DNA of 64,000 nucleotides, taken from positions 310,001 to 374,000 of the forward strand of contig NZ_VJWE01000011.1 in assembly GCF_007993815.1 (NCBI RefSeq). Reading direction: 5' to 3'. Source of the stretch: Acidovorax delafieldii. Its GTDB lineage: Bacteria > Pseudomonadota > Gammaproteobacteria > Burkholderiales > Burkholderiaceae_C. Below the pieces are notes generated by a model. The model was not told the DNA's origin and did not search any database. It worked only from the letters and a program-made list of their open reading frames with translations. The number at the start of each line of letters is the position of its first letter. Position 1 is the stretch's first letter. Of the stretch, positions 41,974 to 50,459 are shown piece after piece. Position numbers and translations under genes: made by a program.

Positions 41974-43830
41974 TCAGGCGGCAGCATCGCTTTGCTGGAG
42001 CGACCACATGCTGGCGTAGCGGCCACCGAGGGCCAGCAGCTGCGCGTGCGTGCCGCGCTCGATGATGCGGCCCGCGTCCATGACCAGGATCTCGTGCGCG
42101 TCCACCACCGTGGACAGGCGATGGGCAATCACCAGCGTGGTCTTGTTCTGCGCCACGCCCTGCAGCTCGGCCTGGATGGCGCGCTCGTTGGCGGAGTCCA
42201 GCGCGCTGGTGGCCTCGTCAAAGATCAGGATGGGCGGGTTCTTGAGCAAGGTGCGGGCAATCGCCACGCGCTGCTTTTCACCGCCCGAAAGCTTGAGCCC
42301 CCGCTCGCCGACCATGGTGGCGTAGCCCTTGGGTGTGCTGGCGATGAAGTCGTGGATGCGCGCGGCGCGGGCGGCGGATTCGATCTCGTCCTGCGTGGCG
42401 CCAGGGCGGCCATAGGCGATGTTGTAGGCCACGGTGTCGTTGAACAGCACGGTGTCCTGCGGCACGATGCCAATGGCCTGGCGCACGCTGGCCTGCGTCA
42501 CGCTGCGGATCTCCTGCCCCGCAATGGTGATGCGCCCCTGCTGGATGTCGTAGAAGCGGAACAGCAGCCGCGCCAGCGTGCTCTTGCCCGAGCCCGAGGG
42601 CCCCACCACCGCCACCGTCTTGCCCGCCGGGATCTCGAAACTGATGCCTTGCAGGATGGTGCGCCCGCCCTTGGCGTCATAGGCAAACACCACGTCCTCG
42701 AAACGCACGGTGGGCTGATCCAGCCCCGCCAGCGACTGGGCGCCCGGGGCGTCAGCCACCTCGCGCTCCTTGTCCATCAGCGTGAACATCTTGTCCAAGT
42801 CGGTGAGGCTTTGCTTGATCTCGCGGTAGATCACGCCCAGGAAGTTGAGCGGGATGTACAGCTGGATCATGAAGGCATTGACCATGACCAGGTCGCCCAG
42901 CGTCATGCGGCCATCGACCACGCCCTGCGTTGCGCGCCAGAGCATGGCCACCAGGCCCACGGCAATGATGAGCTGCTGGCCGGTGTTGAGCAGCGACAGC
43001 GTGGTCTGGCTTTTCAGCCGCGCGCGGCGCAGGCGCTCCAGGCTTTCGTCATAGCGGCGGGCCTCGAAGCCTTCGTTGTTGAAGTACTTCACCGTCTCGT
43101 AGTTGAGCAGCGAATCCACGGCCTTGGAATGCGCGGCCGAGTCGAACTCATTGGCCTCGCGGCGGAACTGGGTGCGCCACTCGGTCACCAGCACCGTGAA
43201 GAGGATGTACAGCGCCAGCGCCGCCAGCGTGATCCACGCAAACCAGGCGTCGAACTTGATGGCCAGCACCGAGAGCACCAGCACCACCTCGACCAGGGTG
43301 GCGACCACGTTGAACAGCGTGAACGAGATCAGCGACTCGATGCCGCGCACACCGCGCTCGATGTCACGCGTCATGCCACCCGTCTGGCGCTCCAGGTGAA
43401 ACCGCAGGCTCAGGGCGTGCAGGTGCTCAAAGGTCTGCAGCGCAATCGAGCGCGCTGCGCCCTGCGTGGCCTTGGCAAACACCAGCTCGCGCAGCTCGGT
43501 GAACAGCGAGGTGGACAGCCGCAGCGCGCCGTAGGCCACCAGCAGCCCCACCGGCACCACCAGCAGCGCGGCGGGGTCGCCCGGCTTCAGGCTCATGGCA
43601 TCGACCAGCGTCTTGAGCAGGATGGGCACGCCCACGTTGGCGAACTTGGCGCCCACCATGAAGACGATGGCGGCTATCACGCGCCATTTGTATTGCCACA
43701 GGTAGGGCAGCAATCGGTGCAGGGTGGCCCAGTCCGACTGGACCGGTGCGGGACTGGCGGCCGTGCCACTGACGGTGGCACCGGGCGCGTTGGCGGCGGC
43801 AGGGGGGGAGGTTTCGCCGTGGTGGCGCAT
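41974..43830 (-). CDS. ATM1-like ABC exporter (fused membrane and ATPase domains)
   Basis: A 618-residue half-transporter: ~75 N-terminal residues, six membrane helices (~80-360) and the ATPase domain (~385-610). ETVKYFNNEGFE and GGMTRDIERGVRGIESL are typical of the ATM1/HMT1 (ABCB7) group. Walker [10 protein letters not shown], signature LSGGEKQR and Walker B ILIFDEATSALD are intact. Bacterial relatives export glutathione-linked metals or sulfur compounds. ATG 43830 gives MRHHGETSPP; an upstream in-frame start would run into the thioesterase promoter. Confidence 0.9.
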   Translation of the reverse strand: MRHHGETSPPAAANAPGATVSGTAASPAPVQSDWATLHRLLPYLWQYKWRVIAAIVFMVGAKFANVGVPILLKTLVDAMSLKPGDPAALLVVPVGLLVAYGALRLSTSLFTELRELVFAKATQGAARSIALQTFEHLHALSLRFHLERQTGGMTRDIERGVRGIESLISFTLFNVVATLVEVVLVLSVLAIKFDAWFAWITLAALALYILFTVLVTEWRTQFRREANEFDSAAHSKAVDSLLNYETVKYFNNEGFEARRYDESLERLRRARLKSQTTLSLLNTGQQLIIAVGLVAMLWRATQGVVDGRMTLGDLVMVNAFMIQLYIPLNFLGVIYREIKQSLTDLDKMFTLMDKEREVADAPGAQSLAGLDQPTVRFEDVVFAYDAKGGRTILQGISFEIPAGKTVAVVGPSGSGKSTLARLLFRFYDIQQGRITIAGQEIRSVTQASVRQAIGIVPQDTVLFNDTVAYNIAYGRPGATQDEIESAARAARIHDFIASTPKGYATMVGERGLKLSGGEKQRVAIARTLLKNPPILIFDEATSALDSANERAIQAELQGVAQNKTTLVIAHRLSTVVDAHEILVMDAGRIIERGTHAQLLALGGRYASMWSLQQSDAAA

Positions 43831-43957
43831 GAGGGACAATTCCGGTTGTTGTTTTTCCCGACCTGGCTGCTGCCCAGGTGGCTTTTTCAGGGCGCGAGGC
43901 CTTGTGAAACCACCGGTTTCCCCAAGGATTGGCTCAGCCCCAACCGAGATTGTGCCC

Positions 43958-44380
43958 ATGTCTGCCGTTTTCAGCCCACCACCCGCCGCATTGCCCACCG
44001 ACAAAGAGCTGGTGCTCAAGGTCATCCCCATGCCCGCCGACACCAACGGCAATGGCGACATATTTGGCGGATGGGTGATGGCGCAGGTCGACCTGGCGGG
44101 CTCCGTGCTGCCCGCGCGCTACATCCAGGGCCGCATGGCCACGGTGGCGGTCAATGAATTCATCTTCAAACAGCCCGTACGCGTGGGCGATATCCTGTCG
44201 TTCTTCTCGGCCATCACGCGCGTGGGCAACACCTCGGTCACCGTGGAGGTGGAGGTGTATGCCGAGCGTTTTTCTGCCCAGGGGCAGTATGTTAAAGTGA
44301 CGGAGGCGCGCCTGACCTATGTGGCCATCGACCACCAGGGCAGGCCGCGCCCGGTGCCCAAGCACAACGCGCCTGCGTGA
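43958..44380 (+). CDS. yciA: Acyl-CoA thioesterase (YciA-like, hotdog fold)
   Basis: A 140-residue hotdog protein: MPADTNGNGDIFGGWVMAQVD contains the conserved Asn/Asp-Ile-Phe-Gly-Gly-W motif of YciA, followed by NEFIFKQPVRVGDILSFFSAI and a KVTEARLTYVAID strand. It hydrolyses short- to medium-chain acyl-CoAs in the cytoplasm. It is divergent from the ABC exporter and convergent with bactofilin. Confidence 0.93.
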   Translation: MSAVFSPPPAALPTDKELVLKVIPMPADTNGNGDIFGGWVMAQVDLAGSVLPARYIQGRMATVAVNEFIFKQPVRVGDILSFFSAITRVGNTSVTVEVEVYAERFSAQGQYVKVTEARLTYVAIDHQGRPRPVPKHNAPA

Positions 44381-44440
44381 GCCGCCGAACGGAATCGAAC
44401 GGACTGACCGCGCCTATCGGGGCGCGGCTGTGAGTGCAGG

Positions 44441-44998
44441 TCAGGCTGCCAGCGCGGCTGGCTCAGCCCTCAAGGGGGCTGCTGCCCGCTGTGTGCTGCT
44501 GGACGACGATGCGGAAAAACCGGCCTCGATCTCTCCCGCCAGCTGTCCACCCTCTTCCACCACCAGCTTGCCGTAGCGGATCTTGCCGTTGACCTTGCCG
44601 GTGCTGTAGATCACCAGCTTTTGCCGCACGGTGAGCGTGCCGTTGAACTCGCCGTGGATCTCGGCAATGTCGATTTCAGCCGAGCCCTTGAAGGCGCCGT
44701 GCTCCGAGATCTGGATCACGCGCGAATCCATCGTGGCCTCGACCGTGCCTTCGACCACGAGCGTGTCGCAGTCGGTGATCTCTACGCCCTTGAGCTTGAT
44801 GTTCGGGCCCACCGTGAGCTTGCTGCCCGAGCTGTCGCTGGCACTGGCCGACTTGGGGGCAGCCGGAGCAGGCACCGGCTGCGCAGATGCGGCGCTGCTG
44901 GCCGCCGTGCCGCCCAATACGGAGCCTGAGGTGGTGCTGCTGCGGGGTTGGAACGACTCGGGTTCACGCTTGCCAAAGAAAGGGTTTTGCACGGCCAT
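44441..44998 (-). CDS. Bactofilin-family cytoskeletal protein
   Basis: A 185-residue protein with the DUF583 right-handed beta-helix in the middle (~residues 70-160: VGPNIKLKGVEITDCDTLVVEGTVEATMDSRVIQI continuing to EIHGEFNGTLTV..GKVNGKIRYGKLVVEEGG), flanked by Ala/Ser/Pro-rich disordered tails. Bactofilins polymerise without nucleotide and scaffold cell-shape or polar functions. No peptidase partner (M23) lies next to it here. Confidence 0.92.
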   Translation of the reverse strand: MAVQNPFFGKREPESFQPRSSTTSGSVLGGTAASSAASAQPVPAPAAPKSASASDSSGSKLTVGPNIKLKGVEITDCDTLVVEGTVEATMDSRVIQISEHGAFKGSAEIDIAEIHGEFNGTLTVRQKLVIYSTGKVNGKIRYGKLVVEEGGQLAGEIEAGFSASSSSSTQRAAAPLRAEPAALAA

Positions 44999-45148
44999 CA
45001 GATCTCCTTGAAAAGAGAGTCATCGTAGGTTTCGTGCCCCTGGAAAGATGCCTTCGTTACGCAAGAACGGTAACCAAACGGTTCTCTCGTAGCATGCGCT
45101 TGCAAGGCTTGCGGGATCACACATCCCGCGCACGGCAGCACGCCCGGA

Positions 45149-45634
45149 TCAAGAAACGATGTACGCCGCAGCCCCCGCCGACATGATCTGCCCGTCCGGC
45201 CCCAGAAACTCCATGCGTGTCGTGGCGACACGCGAGCCCAGCCGCAACACCTGCGCGCGCAGCTCAAAGTGGCTGCCAATGCCCGGGCGCAGGTAGTCGA
45301 TGCGCAGGTCGATGGTGCCCAGCTTGGCAAAGCGGTGCAGGCGCTGCTCGGGCGGCTCGTCCAGGTGCTTGGCGCCAATCGCAGCCATCACGGCCAGGCC
45401 GCCCATGGCGTCGAGCCCCGCACTGATCACGCCACCGTGGATGCGGTTGTAGGCGTAGTGACCCACCAGGTCGGGCTTCATGTCGATGCGTCCCACCACG
45501 CCGTCAGGCGCCAGGGCGGTGACCTTGAGCCCCAGGACCTGGTTGAACACGATCTTTTCTTCAAAGATGGACTTGAGCCCGGCGATGAACTCGGGCTCAA
45601 AAGCCTGTGGCTGGGGGGAAATGGTTTTGCTCAT
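45149..45634 (-). CDS. Hotdog-fold thioesterase (PaaI/YiiD-like)
   Basis: A 161-residue hotdog protein. The helix-containing core reads GHYAYNRIHGGVISAGLDAMGG, which places the usual HGG (His-Gly-Gly) and an acidic residue at the active site, followed by TIDLRIDYLRPG and AAAYIVS. ATG 45634 is chosen because earlier in-frame codons fall in the repeat at 45682. It is probably a small acyl-CoA or aryl-CoA thioesterase; the substrate is unknown. Confidence 0.85.
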   Translation of the reverse strand: MSKTISPQPQAFEPEFIAGLKSIFEEKIVFNQVLGLKVTALAPDGVVGRIDMKPDLVGHYAYNRIHGGVISAGLDAMGGLAVMAAIGAKHLDEPPEQRLHRFAKLGTIDLRIDYLRPGIGSHFELRAQVLRLGSRVATTRMEFLGPDGQIMSAGAAAYIVS

Positions 45635-45681
45635 GGTGTGCTGTGTGCGGACCTGCAGCGCGCTGCGCCCACCGGTCCGAT

Positions 45682-45746
45682 GACTCCTGTTTTTATAGCT
45701 GCTGGCGCTTGATACACCAGCACCTGGAGGCATTTTGACTTAAAAC
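45682..45746 (+). repeat. Short interspersed palindromic repeat at the 3' end of the crotonase gene
   Basis: The tract reads TTTTTATAGCTGCTGGCGCT, TGATACACCAGCACC, GGAGGCATTTTGACTTAAAA, with inverted arms GGTGCTGG/CTGGCGC imperfectly paired. On the minus strand the last bases supply the TAA stop of the crotonase-like gene (45740). Confidence 0.7.
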
Positions 45747-46537
45747 TGTCCGTGGCGTCCCTGCCCAGCCGCAAACCGCGAGGCGCCACGCAGCGCGTCG
45801 GCCAGGCATTCGCGGCCACCCGCCCACTCCTGCAGCAAGGCCTGCTGCAAAGGCAAGCCCTCGGCGGCCAGCGCGCTGGCGCGGTCTGCACGCAGGGTGG
45901 CCTGCGGGAAGGCGGCCAACTGATGTGCCAGGGCCAGGGCTGCCTCCAGTGCCTGCCCGGCAGGCACCACGCGGTTGCACAGCCCCATGCGCAGGGCTTC
46001 GGCAGACTCCACCTTGCGCCCGGTCAGGATCAGGTCGAGCGCGTGCGACAGCCCGACAAGGCGCGGCAGGCGCACGGTGCCGCCATCGATCAGCGGCACG
46101 CCAAAACGGCGGCAGAACACGCCCATGTAGGCGTCCTCCGCCATCACGCGCAGGTCGCACCACAGTGCCAGCTCCATGCCGCCGGCCACAGCGGCACCTT
46201 CGATCGCCGCAATCACCGGCTTGGACAGATGCAGGCGACTCGGCCCCATGGGCCCAGGTGGGTGGACCGCATCGGCCGTGAAGTCCAGCGTCTCTGCCAG
46301 CGCCTCGGGCGTGACGCCGGCGGCCAGCAGACGCGCGCCCGACTGCAGATCCCAGCCCGCACAAAAATGCCCGCCAGCGCCCTGGAACACCGCCACATTG
46401 GCGCTTTCATCGCGCTCAAAGGCCAGAAAGGCCGCATGCAGCGCGCGGGCGGTGTGGGCGTCCACCGCGTTGCGCACATCAGGCCGGCGCAATGTCACCA
46501 GCGTGACACCGCCTTGCGTTTCAACCTCTACGGACAT
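45740..46537 (-). CDS. Crotonase/enoyl-CoA hydratase-family protein with altered catalytic residues
   Basis: A 265-residue crotonase-fold protein: HFCAGWDLQSG and the oxyanion-hole segment IEGAAVAGGMELALWCDLRVM are conserved, and DGGTVRLPRLVGLSHALDLILTG follows. Aligned to rat enoyl-CoA hydratase, the first catalytic Glu (FGQPE) corresponds to GVFCR here and the second Glu to Asp in HALDLIL. It may act as an isomerase, dehalogenase-type or other CoA enzyme rather than a hydratase. ATG 46537 follows a plausible GGAG. It diverges from the liv operon, whose spacer holds a perfect palindrome. Confidence 0.85.
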   Translation of the reverse strand: MSVEVETQGGVTLVTLRRPDVRNAVDAHTARALHAAFLAFERDESANVAVFQGAGGHFCAGWDLQSGARLLAAGVTPEALAETLDFTADAVHPPGPMGPSRLHLSKPVIAAIEGAAVAGGMELALWCDLRVMAEDAYMGVFCRRFGVPLIDGGTVRLPRLVGLSHALDLILTGRKVESAEALRMGLCNRVVPAGQALEAALALAHQLAAFPQATLRADRASALAAEGLPLQQALLQEWAGGRECLADALRGASRFAAGQGRHGQF

Positions 46538-46695
46538 GCGGCTCTCCTGTGGTCCGGTGCTCAGAACCTGTTCACCCACCCGACGTTACTCCTATTGCGC
46601 AGGGTGCAGCGCTGCGTCAATATCCGCCGCTACCCGCTCGCCCACCCCATCAGGGTTAGCCCCGAGTGCGGTATGCACAGCACGCGTGCACCATT

Positions 46696-46725
46696 ATTTA
46701 TACAAAGCAATCGCTTTGTATAAAT
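46696..46725. promoter_or_regulatory. Perfect 30-bp palindromic operator upstream of the liv operon
   Basis: ATTTATACAAAGC (46696-46708) and GCTTTGTATAAAT (46713-46725) are exact inverted repeats of 13 bp separated by AATC. The site is A+T-rich, has no T-tract typical of a terminator, and lies ~105 bp upstream of livH and 160 bp from the crotonase start. It looks like a dimeric repressor operator (TetR/GntR type). No regulator gene is adjacent. Confidence 0.7.
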
Positions 46726-46828
46726 ATTCTGCAGGACCTGCGCAAGCGACGATGCGGCCATCCCATGCCCACGAGGCATCCACCCCGCATTTACCCGCTT
46801 TGCGTATCACTTATTCTGGAGAGCCAGT

Positions 46829-47704
46829 GTGCAATTTGTGCAACTGTTGATCAGCGGTGTCTCGCAGGGGTGCATCTACGGGCTGATCGCGCTCGGGTTC
46901 GTGCTTATCTACAAAGCCACGGAGACCGTGAGCTTTGCCCAGGGCGAACTCATGATGCTCGGCGCTTTCTGTGGCCTAGCGCTCATGACCGTGCTGGGCT
47001 TTCCCTTCTGGGTGGCGGTGCTCGCCAGCATCCTGGCCATGGGGCTGTTTGGCACGGTGCTAGAGCGTGCAGTGATCCGCCCCATCCTGGGCCAGCCCGC
47101 GTTCTCCATCGTCATGCTCACCATCGGCATCGGCTACGTGCTGCGTGGGCTGGTGACCATGATCCCCAACATCGGCACGGAAACTCACACGCTGCCCGTG
47201 CCCTACAAGGACCTGTCGTTTCGCCTCGGTGCGCTGGTGCTCAACGCCGAGCAGCTGGTGGTGATCGGCGCCACGGGCGTGTTGTGCGTGCTGCTGTTTG
47301 CCATGTTCCGCTACAGCAAGCTGGGCATCGCCATGCAGGCGTCATCGCAGAACCAGCTGGCCGCCTACTACATGGGCATTCCGGTGCAGCGGCTCAACGG
47401 CCTGGCCTGGGGCCTTGCCGCCGCTGTGGCGGCGGTGGCAGGCCTGCTGCTGGCGCCCATTACCTTTGTGCACGCCAACATGGGGCTGATCGGCCTCAAG
47501 GCATTTCCGGCCGCTGTGGTGGGCGGCTTTGGCAGCCTGCCGGGCGCCATCGTCGGCGGACTGGTGATCGGCATCGTCGAATCGCTCTCGGGCTTCTATC
47601 TGCCCGATGGGTTCAAGGACACGGCCGCGTACATCGTGGTGCTGATCATGCTGATGGTCAAACCCAACGGACTGTTCGGCGAGAAGCTGAGAAAGAAAGT
47701 CTGA
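46829..47704 (+). CDS. livH: Branched-chain amino-acid-type ABC transporter permease (LivH)
   Basis: A 291-residue LivH-type permease starting at GTG 46829 with GGAG upstream. QLLISGVSQGCIYGLIALGFVLIYKATETVSFAQGE is the signature N-terminus, and AVVGGFGSLPGAIVGGLVIGIVE the conserved C-terminal block. It forms the membrane channel with LivM. The operon continues livM-livG-livF-acyl-CoA synthetase-binding protein. Such liv sets joined to acyl-CoA synthetases often carry organic acids rather than amino acids. Confidence 0.93.
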   Translation: MQFVQLLISGVSQGCIYGLIALGFVLIYKATETVSFAQGELMMLGAFCGLALMTVLGFPFWVAVLASILAMGLFGTVLERAVIRPILGQPAFSIVMLTIGIGYVLRGLVTMIPNIGTETHTLPVPYKDLSFRLGALVLNAEQLVVIGATGVLCVLLFAMFRYSKLGIAMQASSQNQLAAYYMGIPVQRLNGLAWGLAAAVAAVAGLLLAPITFVHANMGLIGLKAFPAAVVGGFGSLPGAIVGGLVIGIVESLSGFYLPDGFKDTAAYIVVLIMLMVKPNGLFGEKLRKKV

Positions 47705-47707
47705 CCC

Positions 47708-48784
47708 ATGCGCTTTCTCTTCAAGACCTCGTACGAGCAAGACATTCGCCTCGCCAAGCATGGCGGGCATGTGTTCTGGTACAGCCTGCTGTGCCTGGCG
47801 CTGGTCGCCGCGCCCTGGGTGGCGCCGGAGTATTGGCTGGCGCAGCTCACCTTTGTGCTCATCTACGCCATCGTGGGCCTGGGGCTGATGCTGCTGGCGG
47901 GCTTCACCGGCTTGTTCTCGCTGGGGCACGCAGCGTTTCTGGGCGTGGGGGCGTATACGCAGGCCGTGCTCACGGAAATGGGCTGGCCGTTTGCGCTGTC
48001 TCTGGCCTGCGCGGCGGGGCTGTCGGCCGCTGTGGGCGTGGTGGTGGGCCTGCCCGCATTGCGCGTCAAGGGCATCTACCTCGGCATGGCCACGCTGTCG
48101 TTCGGGTTCATTGTGGAAGAAGTTTTTGCGCGCTGGGAGTCGGTGACCGGCGGCAACTCCGGCAAGCACCTGGTACCGCCACAAATCGCGGGCTACTCGT
48201 TCGAGACCACGGAGTCGTTCTACTTTCTGTGCCTCGTGATTGCGGTGGTCAGCACGCTGGCCATCCTGAACCTGCTGCGCTCGCCCACGGGCCGCGCGTT
48301 TGTCGCCATCCGTGATTCAGAGATCTCCGCACAGAGCATGGGCATCCACCTCGCGCGCTACAAGACGCTGTCGTTCTCCATATCGGCCGCACTGGCAGGC
48401 GTCGGCGGTGCGTTGTACGCGCACAAGCTGCAGTTCATCTCGCCCGACCAGTTCAACATCCTGCAGTCCATCGACCTGCTGCTGATGATCGTGATCGGCG
48501 GGCTGGGCTCGGTGCATGGCGCCTTTCTGGGCGCAATTTTCCTGATCTCCATGCCACAGCTCATCTCCCTGGGCAAGGACTGGCTGCCGGACTCCATCGG
48601 CCAGTCACCCGGCCTGCAGGCGGTGGTGTACGGCGTCGTGCTGATCGCGTTTGTGCTGTTCGAGCCCATGGGGCTGTATGGCCGCTGGCTCAAGGTGCGC
48701 ACCTGGCTGCAGATGTTCCCGTTCTACCGCAAGGGCTTGTTCAAGCGGCAGAAGTCGTTCCAGAAATCGGATCGCTTGAAATGA
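47708..48784 (+). CDS. livM: Branched-chain amino-acid-type ABC transporter permease (LivM)
   Basis: A 358-residue LivM permease. IVGLGLMLLAGFTGLFSLGHAAFLGVGAYT and VIGGLGSVHGAFLGAIFLI are diagnostic. It begins 3 bp after livH and its stop overlaps the livG start (ATGA). The N-terminal ~20 residues (MRFLFKTSYEQDIRLAKHGG) form the usual cytoplasmic lead. Confidence 0.93.
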   Translation: MRFLFKTSYEQDIRLAKHGGHVFWYSLLCLALVAAPWVAPEYWLAQLTFVLIYAIVGLGLMLLAGFTGLFSLGHAAFLGVGAYTQAVLTEMGWPFALSLACAAGLSAAVGVVVGLPALRVKGIYLGMATLSFGFIVEEVFARWESVTGGNSGKHLVPPQIAGYSFETTESFYFLCLVIAVVSTLAILNLLRSPTGRAFVAIRDSEISAQSMGIHLARYKTLSFSISAALAGVGGALYAHKLQFISPDQFNILQSIDLLLMIVIGGLGSVHGAFLGAIFLISMPQLISLGKDWLPDSIGQSPGLQAVVYGVVLIAFVLFEPMGLYGRWLKVRTWLQMFPFYRKGLFKRQKSFQKSDRLK

Positions 48785-49638
48785 GCGCGGCGACCACTAT
48801 GAACCAAGACGTGCTGCTTTCGGCGCAGAACCTCAGCGTCCGCTTCGGCGGCGTGCTGGCGGTCAACAACGTGAGCTTTGACGTGCGGCGCGGCGAGGTG
48901 TTCACCCTCATCGGCCCCAACGGCGCGGGCAAGACGACGGTGTTCAACCTCATCAGCCGCATCTACACGCCCACCACCGGCACCATCGCCTACGCGGGCC
49001 CGGGCGGGTCCCTGCTGCCACTGACCGACCAGCCGCCGCACAAGGTAGCAGGCCTGGGCATTGCACGCACCTTCCAGAACATCGAACTCTTCGAGTACGC
49101 GAGTGTGCTGCACAACCTGCTGATCGGCCGCCACACCCGACAGCACAGCAGCCTGTGGGCCGAGATGTTCTTCACGCACAAGGTGCGCGAAGGGGAAATT
49201 CAGGCCCGGGAGAAGGCCGAGCAGGTCATCGATTTTCTCGACTTGCAGCACTACCGCGACACCATGGTCGCCGGCCTGCCCTACGGCGTGCGCAAGGTGG
49301 TGGAGCTGGCCCGCGCGCTGTGCACCGAGCCGCAGTTGCTGCTGCTCGACGAGCCCTCGTCGGGCCTGAACGTGGAGGAGACTGACGACATGGCCTTCTG
49401 GATCCAGGACATCCAGCACGAGCTGGGCATCACCGTGCTGATGGTGGAGCACGACATGTCGCTGGTCTCCAAGGTGTCCGACCGCGTGCTGGCCATGAAC
49501 CAGGGCGAGGTCGTTGCCATGGGCACGCCGCGCGAGGTGCAGTCGCACCCCGGGGTGATCGAAGCGTACCTGGGCACCATCGACGATGTGAGCAACCTGC
49601 GCCGCCCGGCGGGTTCCAACCTGGGGGTTCGGGCATGA
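48781..49638 (+). CDS. livG: Branched-chain-type ABC transporter ATPase (LivG)
   Basis: A 285-residue ATPase with Walker A GPNGAGKTT (~44-52), Q-loop TFQNIELF, a signature region altered to LPYGVRKVVELARAL (LSxGQ is YGVRK-type, as in many LivG), Walker B LLLLDEPSSGLN and His switch MVEHDMSLV. It starts within the livM stop and overlaps livF by 4 bp. It pairs with LivF as the ATPase dimer. Confidence 0.93.
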   Translation: MSAATTMNQDVLLSAQNLSVRFGGVLAVNNVSFDVRRGEVFTLIGPNGAGKTTVFNLISRIYTPTTGTIAYAGPGGSLLPLTDQPPHKVAGLGIARTFQNIELFEYASVLHNLLIGRHTRQHSSLWAEMFFTHKVREGEIQAREKAEQVIDFLDLQHYRDTMVAGLPYGVRKVVELARALCTEPQLLLLDEPSSGLNVEETDDMAFWIQDIQHELGITVLMVEHDMSLVSKVSDRVLAMNQGEVVAMGTPREVQSHPGVIEAYLGTIDDVSNLRRPAGSNLGVRA

Positions 49639-50453
49639 GCGCCGTACTTGCCGCCACCAGCACACCAGTTGCTGCAGCCGCTGACCAACCCCTGCTGCGC
49701 CTGCAGAACGTGGAGAGCGCCTACGGCCCCATCAAGGCCATCCGCGGCGTGAGCCTGCAGGTGCGGCGCGGCGAGATCGCCGCCGTGCTGGGCAGCAACG
49801 GCGCGGGCAAGACGACGATCCTCAAAACCATCAGCGGCATCATCGACCCCCGCAAGGGCTCCATCGAATTCCAGGGTGCCGACATCACCGCCAACGATCC
49901 GGCGGCCATCGTGCGCCGGGGCCTCATGCATGTGCCCGAGGGGCGCGAGGTGTTTGCGCTGCTCTCGGTGCGCGACAACCTGCTCATGGGTGCCTACACG
50001 CGCAGCGATGCGGACGCCGTGGCCCGCGACATCGAAACGGTGTATGGCTACTTCCCCATCCTGAAGGAGCGCGCCGCGCAGGATGCTGGTTTGCTCTCGG
50101 GTGGGCAGCAGCAGATGCTGGCGATCTCGCGCGCGTTGATGGCCAACCCCGAGCTCATCCTGCTGGACGAGCCCAGCCTGGGCCTGTCCCCCAAGCTCAC
50201 CAAGGAGATCTTCGAGATCGTGGTGCGCATCAACCGTGAGCGCGGCACCACCATCCTGCTGGTGGAGCAGAACGCCAACATGGCGCTCAACGCATCGGAC
50301 TACGGCTATGTGCTGGAGAACGGCCGCATCGTGATGGAAGACAGCTGCGAGCGCCTGCGCGAGAAGGACGACATCAAGGAGTTCTACCTTGGGATGAAAG
50401 ATGTCGGCGTGCGCGGAGAGCGGCGCTGGAAGAAAAAGAAGACCTGGAGATAA
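49635..50453 (+). CDS. livF: Branched-chain-type ABC transporter ATPase (LivF)
   Basis: A 272-residue ATPase: Walker A GSNGAGKTT, FALLSVRDNLLMGAY, signature LSGGQQQMLAISRAL, Walker B LILLDEPSLGLSP and VEQNANMAL. It has a short basic C-terminal extension (ERRWKKKKTWR) absent from E. coli LivF. The acyl-CoA synthetase gene begins 6 bp after its stop. Confidence 0.93.
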   Translation: MSAVLAATSTPVAAAADQPLLRLQNVESAYGPIKAIRGVSLQVRRGEIAAVLGSNGAGKTTILKTISGIIDPRKGSIEFQGADITANDPAAIVRRGLMHVPEGREVFALLSVRDNLLMGAYTRSDADAVARDIETVYGYFPILKERAAQDAGLLSGGQQQMLAISRALMANPELILLDEPSLGLSPKLTKEIFEIVVRINRERGTTILLVEQNANMALNASDYGYVLENGRIVMEDSCERLREKDDIKEFYLGMKDVGVRGERRWKKKKTWR

Positions 50454-50459
50454 GCGCAA

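Noticed and set aside
46696..46725. A transcription terminator
   Set aside because: The stem is A+T-rich and there is no T-tract after it; position in a divergent promoter fits an operator better.
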